Source: Madurella fahalii (taxonomy: Eukaryota; Ascomycota; Sordariomycetes; Sordariales). Taken from it: a DNA stretch of 64,000 bases. Every line of letters starts with the position of its first letter. The stretch's first letter is position 1. Positions 60,701 through 64,000 of this stretch are shown piece after piece. The translations under genes and the position numbers were made by a program. The notes beneath the pieces were generated by a model. That model ran no database searches, was not told the origin of the DNA, and was given only the letters and a program-made list of their open reading frames with translations. Where the stretch lies: positions 1,798,001 to 1,862,000 of the forward strand of contig CM056875.1 in NCBI GenBank assembly GCA_029876055.1, given 5' to 3'.

Positions 60701-63367
60701 AGCCTCTCGTATCGGTCTCGAAGTGGCCGCCAAGTACGTCTCGCTCGATGAGCAGAAACCGGGCAAGGACGACCCCCTGCTTCTGGAACGTCTGGAAGAG
60801 GTGCTTAGAGACGACAAGAAGCAAGAAGGCCTCGAGTTGCTCACAAGTCAAGAGTGCGCCAAACTCTCAACCGAAATCACAAAGTTGTGTCTGCCTGCTG
60901 GTCTCGAGAAGCCGTTCCCAAAGAACCACATGCAGTCCATGACCATCTCGGGTGCCAAGGGTAGTCCCGTCAACGCCAACCTCATTTCCTGCAATCTGGG
61001 CCAGCAAACTCTCGAAGGCCGTCGCGTCCCGGTCATGGTGAGCGGAAAGACGTTGCCGAGCTTCAGGCCGTTCGACACCGATGTGAGAGCAGGTGGATAT
61101 ATTGTCCAGCGCTTCTTGACGGGCATCCGACCACAGGAGTATTATTTCCACCACATGGCTGGTCGCGAAGGTCTGATCGATACGGCCGTCAAGACGTCCC
61201 GTTCTGGTTACCTCCAGAGGTGTCTGATCAAGGGCATGGAAGGTCTGAAGGTCGGCTACGATACGACGGTGAGAGATTCTGACGGCACGATCGTGCAGTT
61301 CCTGTTCGGAGAGGACGGTATCGATATCTCGAAGCAGAAATACCTTAATGACTTCGAGTTCGTTCTGCGCAATTTGGATTCGCAGCTGCCGCAGATTCGA
61401 TACCACGAGCCTGGGACGCAGGCCCTGTTTGAGCACAAGGACGAGATCATGAAGCGGATGAAGAACGCCATCAGGTCTAGCGGCAGCCGCAATGCCCTAG
61501 ACCCAGTCTCGTCGGAGCTCGACCCAACCGCCTTTGCCTTTGCAACGTCGGAGAAGTTCTACACCAAATTGATGGATTACGTCAAGACCAACAAAGACGG
61601 GCTGATCAAGGAGAAGAAGGAGAAGAAGGGGTCAGAGAACCTGGGCGGCCAGATTGCCCGCAAGACTGCCGAGAAAATTTTGGCGGTCAAATATATCCGG
61701 TCTCTAGTCGAGCCAGGCGAGGCTGTTGGGATCGTCGCTGGTCAGTCGGTGGGAGAACCGTCAACGCAAATGACACTCAACACGTTCCATTTGGCAGGAC
61801 ACTCGGCAAAGAACGTCACTCTCGGTATTCCGCGACTTCGCGAAATCCTGATGACAGCAAGCACCAATATTTCCACGCCGTCAATGACGCTTGTGCTCAA
61901 CGAAGAGCTTTCGGAGCAGGACGGGGAGCAATTCGCCAAATCAATTAGCGTCCTCCCGCTTGCCCATGTCACCAAGGAGGCAGTTGTCCAAGAGCGTGTC
62001 GGCCGCGGCATCGGGTTCCCCCTGGCCAAGACGTTCGAGATCAGGCTACGCTTCTTCCCAGCAGAAGAGTATACCAAGATGTACGCGATCGGCATCGCTG
62101 ATGTGCTCGGTACTGTGGAGAGGAAGTTCATCCCATTGCTCAGCCTTTTAACGAGGAAGGAGATCAAGAAGAAGCTCAAGGAGAACAGCGCTGCAACGCC
62201 CGACATTGGCGTCAAGGTGGGTGTCGTGGAGATGGCGCCCAGCAGCGGGGAGAGGGCTGGTGGCGGTGGAGACGACGACGACGACGATGACGGAGACGAT
62301 GATGCGACGAACGCCAAGCAGAGAGCCAACCGGACCGAGGCAGTCTCGTACGGCCCCAATGATGACGACGACGATGCTATTCAGAGGCAACTGCAGCGCG
62401 AGACGGATGATGACGAAGAGGGCGAGGAGAGGCTCGACTTTGTCGACGAGGCGTACGGCGGTAGCCCCGAGCCCGAGGATGAGCTGGGTGACAAGATGGA
62501 CGAGGCACGGTCCCGGTCACGCGAGGCGCGCATAAAGAACAAGAACGAACACGTGGCGCGCTTCCGCTGCGACGAGATCGGCGGCGAGTGGGTGCAGTTC
62601 ACGCTCGAATTCGACGCATCGATCCCTAAGATCCTCATGCTTAGCTTGGTCCAGGATGCGGTCAAGAAGTCACTGGTCCAACAGATCAACAAGATTGGGA
62701 ACGCAACGTTCGAGGCGGTGAAAAAGGAAGACCCGGCGACCGGGCAGAAGCGCATCACGGAGATGCTGGTCCACACTGATGGCGCCAACCTCCGGGCCAT
62801 GCAACAGTATGGCGATTACATCAATCCCAACAGGATATCGACGAACGACATTGCGCAAGTGCTCGAGGTTTACGGTGTCGAGGCCTGCCGGGGCAACATC
62901 GTCCGGGAGCTGAGCAACGTATTCGGCTCACACGGCATCGCCGTGGATCCGCGCCATTTGAACCTGATTGCCGACTACATGACGAGGTTAGTAGCGGTCG
63001 ACTTCCCGGCTCTGACCCACAGCGGCCATGCTAACTCGTGTGTGCTACAGGAACGGCGGCTTTACGCCATTCAACCGGATAGGTCTGACCGGCAACGTCA
63101 GTCCCTTCACCAAGATGAGCTACGGTAGGTTCCTGACGCCCAAATCTTATATTCTCTCATCTCTGTGGCCTGGCAATTGCTTACTGACACGCCCCGAAAC
63201 TAGAAACGACGGTTGGCTTCCTCAAGGATGCCGTCCTCGACGGCGATTGGGACAGCCTCGCGACGCCGTCAAGCAGGCTGGTGGTTGGAAAACTCGGCAC
63301 GGTTGGCACGGGTTCGTTTGATGTCCTCACTCGCGTGCCGACGGAACACAATGTTGTTGCGTTCTAG
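57785..63367 (+). CDS. RPA190: DNA-directed RNA polymerase I largest subunit (A190)
   Basis: Catalytic subunit of Pol I, which transcribes rDNA in the nucleolus. Seven exons: 57785-57966, 58022-59033, 59096-59547, 59653-59675, 59737-62986, 63051-63124, 63204-63367. They total 1718 residues (yeast 1664). The clamp zinc site CRTCNLNQAQCPGHPGH is at 62-78 and a second Cys pair CVYCHRF follows. Lid/rudder sequence FRKNMMGKRVNYAARSVISP precedes the active-site NADFDGDEMNMHF (about 654-666), whose three aspartates bind Mg2+. AVGIVAGQSVGEPSTQMTL belongs to the trigger-loop region. An acidic Asp/Glu run near 1402-1480 matches the Pol I-specific DNA-mimicking insertion. Exon 4 is only 23 nt. The C-terminus SYETTVGFLKDAVLDGDWD is typical of largest subunits. 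Confidence 0.97.
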
Positions 63368-64000
63368 TGTGCTGGCGCAGGCGAATACAGCGCCGGGTAA
63401 CCCGGCTGCGATGATGGTTTTGGCGATAGACAGGCGGGCAGACGAGCTAGAAGAGCTAGCGGTTATGTAAAGTAACAACAACATTCTATTGCTGATGCTG
63501 TTGGACATGTACAGCTATGATGGTTGTGGGATTCAGGCCAAAGTGGGACAAGTCAGCCCATGAGTGATGAAGAAGATCCTCGCGGTCAGCTCAGTCGGGT
63601 GGTGTGGCGGTCAAAGCACTCCCCCGTCTCGGTCTCGATCACTAATCATGGTACTCGTCGGCAGAGCATTAGCTGTCGGCATCTCCAGTTTCGCGTATGC
63701 TGCAGTGGCAGGCGGTCCAGGTCCATTGCCCCACCGTCTGACATGCGGGGTTCGGTGCTGTAGTGTCGGCCGACCCGGGTCCCTCGGCTCGAACTCGGGC
63801 GCTAACCGTGATTTCTTGGTGTCACGATGGATACATTATCTATGTTTCTATAAGGGCGCATTTGCCCCCGTTCTCGTTCGCAGTGATTTAGAAACCAAAC
63901 TTCCATTGCCACTGCGGAGCCGGGCTCGTCAATTGCAGTCTCTCGCCAAAGCCAGCATATTTACGCTACTCGTAGTATTTGCGTAATCTCTCGCGAGTAT
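63368..64000. other. Region downstream of RPA190
   Basis: 633 bp to the window edge. The frame 63564-63986 is not recognisable as a protein, and no RNA gene boxes were convincing. Confidence 0.55.

Noticed and set aside
63780..63815. GGCTCGAACTC resembling a tRNA T loop
   Set aside because: Flanking bases do not pair into acceptor or anticodon stems.
63564..63986. 140-codon frame after RPA190
   Set aside because: Opens at a chance ATG, no domain, no conserved pattern.

Overview
The window is 64 kb of nuclear DNA from a filamentous ascomycete. I infer Pezizomycotina, most likely Sordariomycetes and perhaps Sordariales, from the protein sequences. The genes carry short introns (about 50-115 nt) with GT(A/G)NGT donors and CTRAY-type branch points, coding sequence is GC-rich, and there are no operons. 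No tRNA, rRNA, CRISPR, intact transposon or AT-rich RIP block was seen.

Layout. The left edge (1-218) may hold the start of a leftward gene. At 1.3-8.0 kb lie SmF (+), the arginine methyltransferase PRMT5/HSL7 (-) and the DEAH helicase PRP43 (+). At 8.0-18.9 kb the only genes I support are a small cysteine-motif protein (+, 12.2 kb) and a P-loop kinase-like protein (-, 15.8-16.5 kb). At 18.9-32.9 kb is a dense block: RTP1, the RNA polymerase II import factor (+); an AT-hook protein (+); an NRAMP metal transporter (-); a cation/Ca2+ exchanger-like protein (+); and a DDHD-domain phospholipase (+). A gene-poor 8.4 kb follows. A C2H2 transcription factor (-, 41.3-42.6 kb) comes next, with 9.7 kb of gene-poor DNA upstream of it. 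At 52.3-63.4 kb are RAD3/XPD (+), PRP3 (-) and RPA190, the largest RNA polymerase I subunit (+).

Exon structures were assembled by hand. In each multi-exon gene the coding exons sum to a multiple of three and the joins restore family motifs where a family is known. RAD3 is the most elaborate: ten exons, a 10-nt microexon and two GC-AG introns.

Functional theme. Of 14 supported genes, three act in splicing (SmF, PRP43, PRP3), three in RNA polymerase or TFIIH function (RTP1, RPA190, RAD3), and PRMT5 methylates Sm proteins in other eukaryotes. PRP43 and RPA190 both serve ribosome production. This is probably ordinary housekeeping linkage. I did not find a clearly new multi-gene system. The best leads are single-locus ones: a mitochondrial-presequence-like extension in frame with PRP43, the RAD3 splice architecture, a DPGN to DPDN change in the NRAMP transporter, and the long gene-poor regions around the C2H2 factor.
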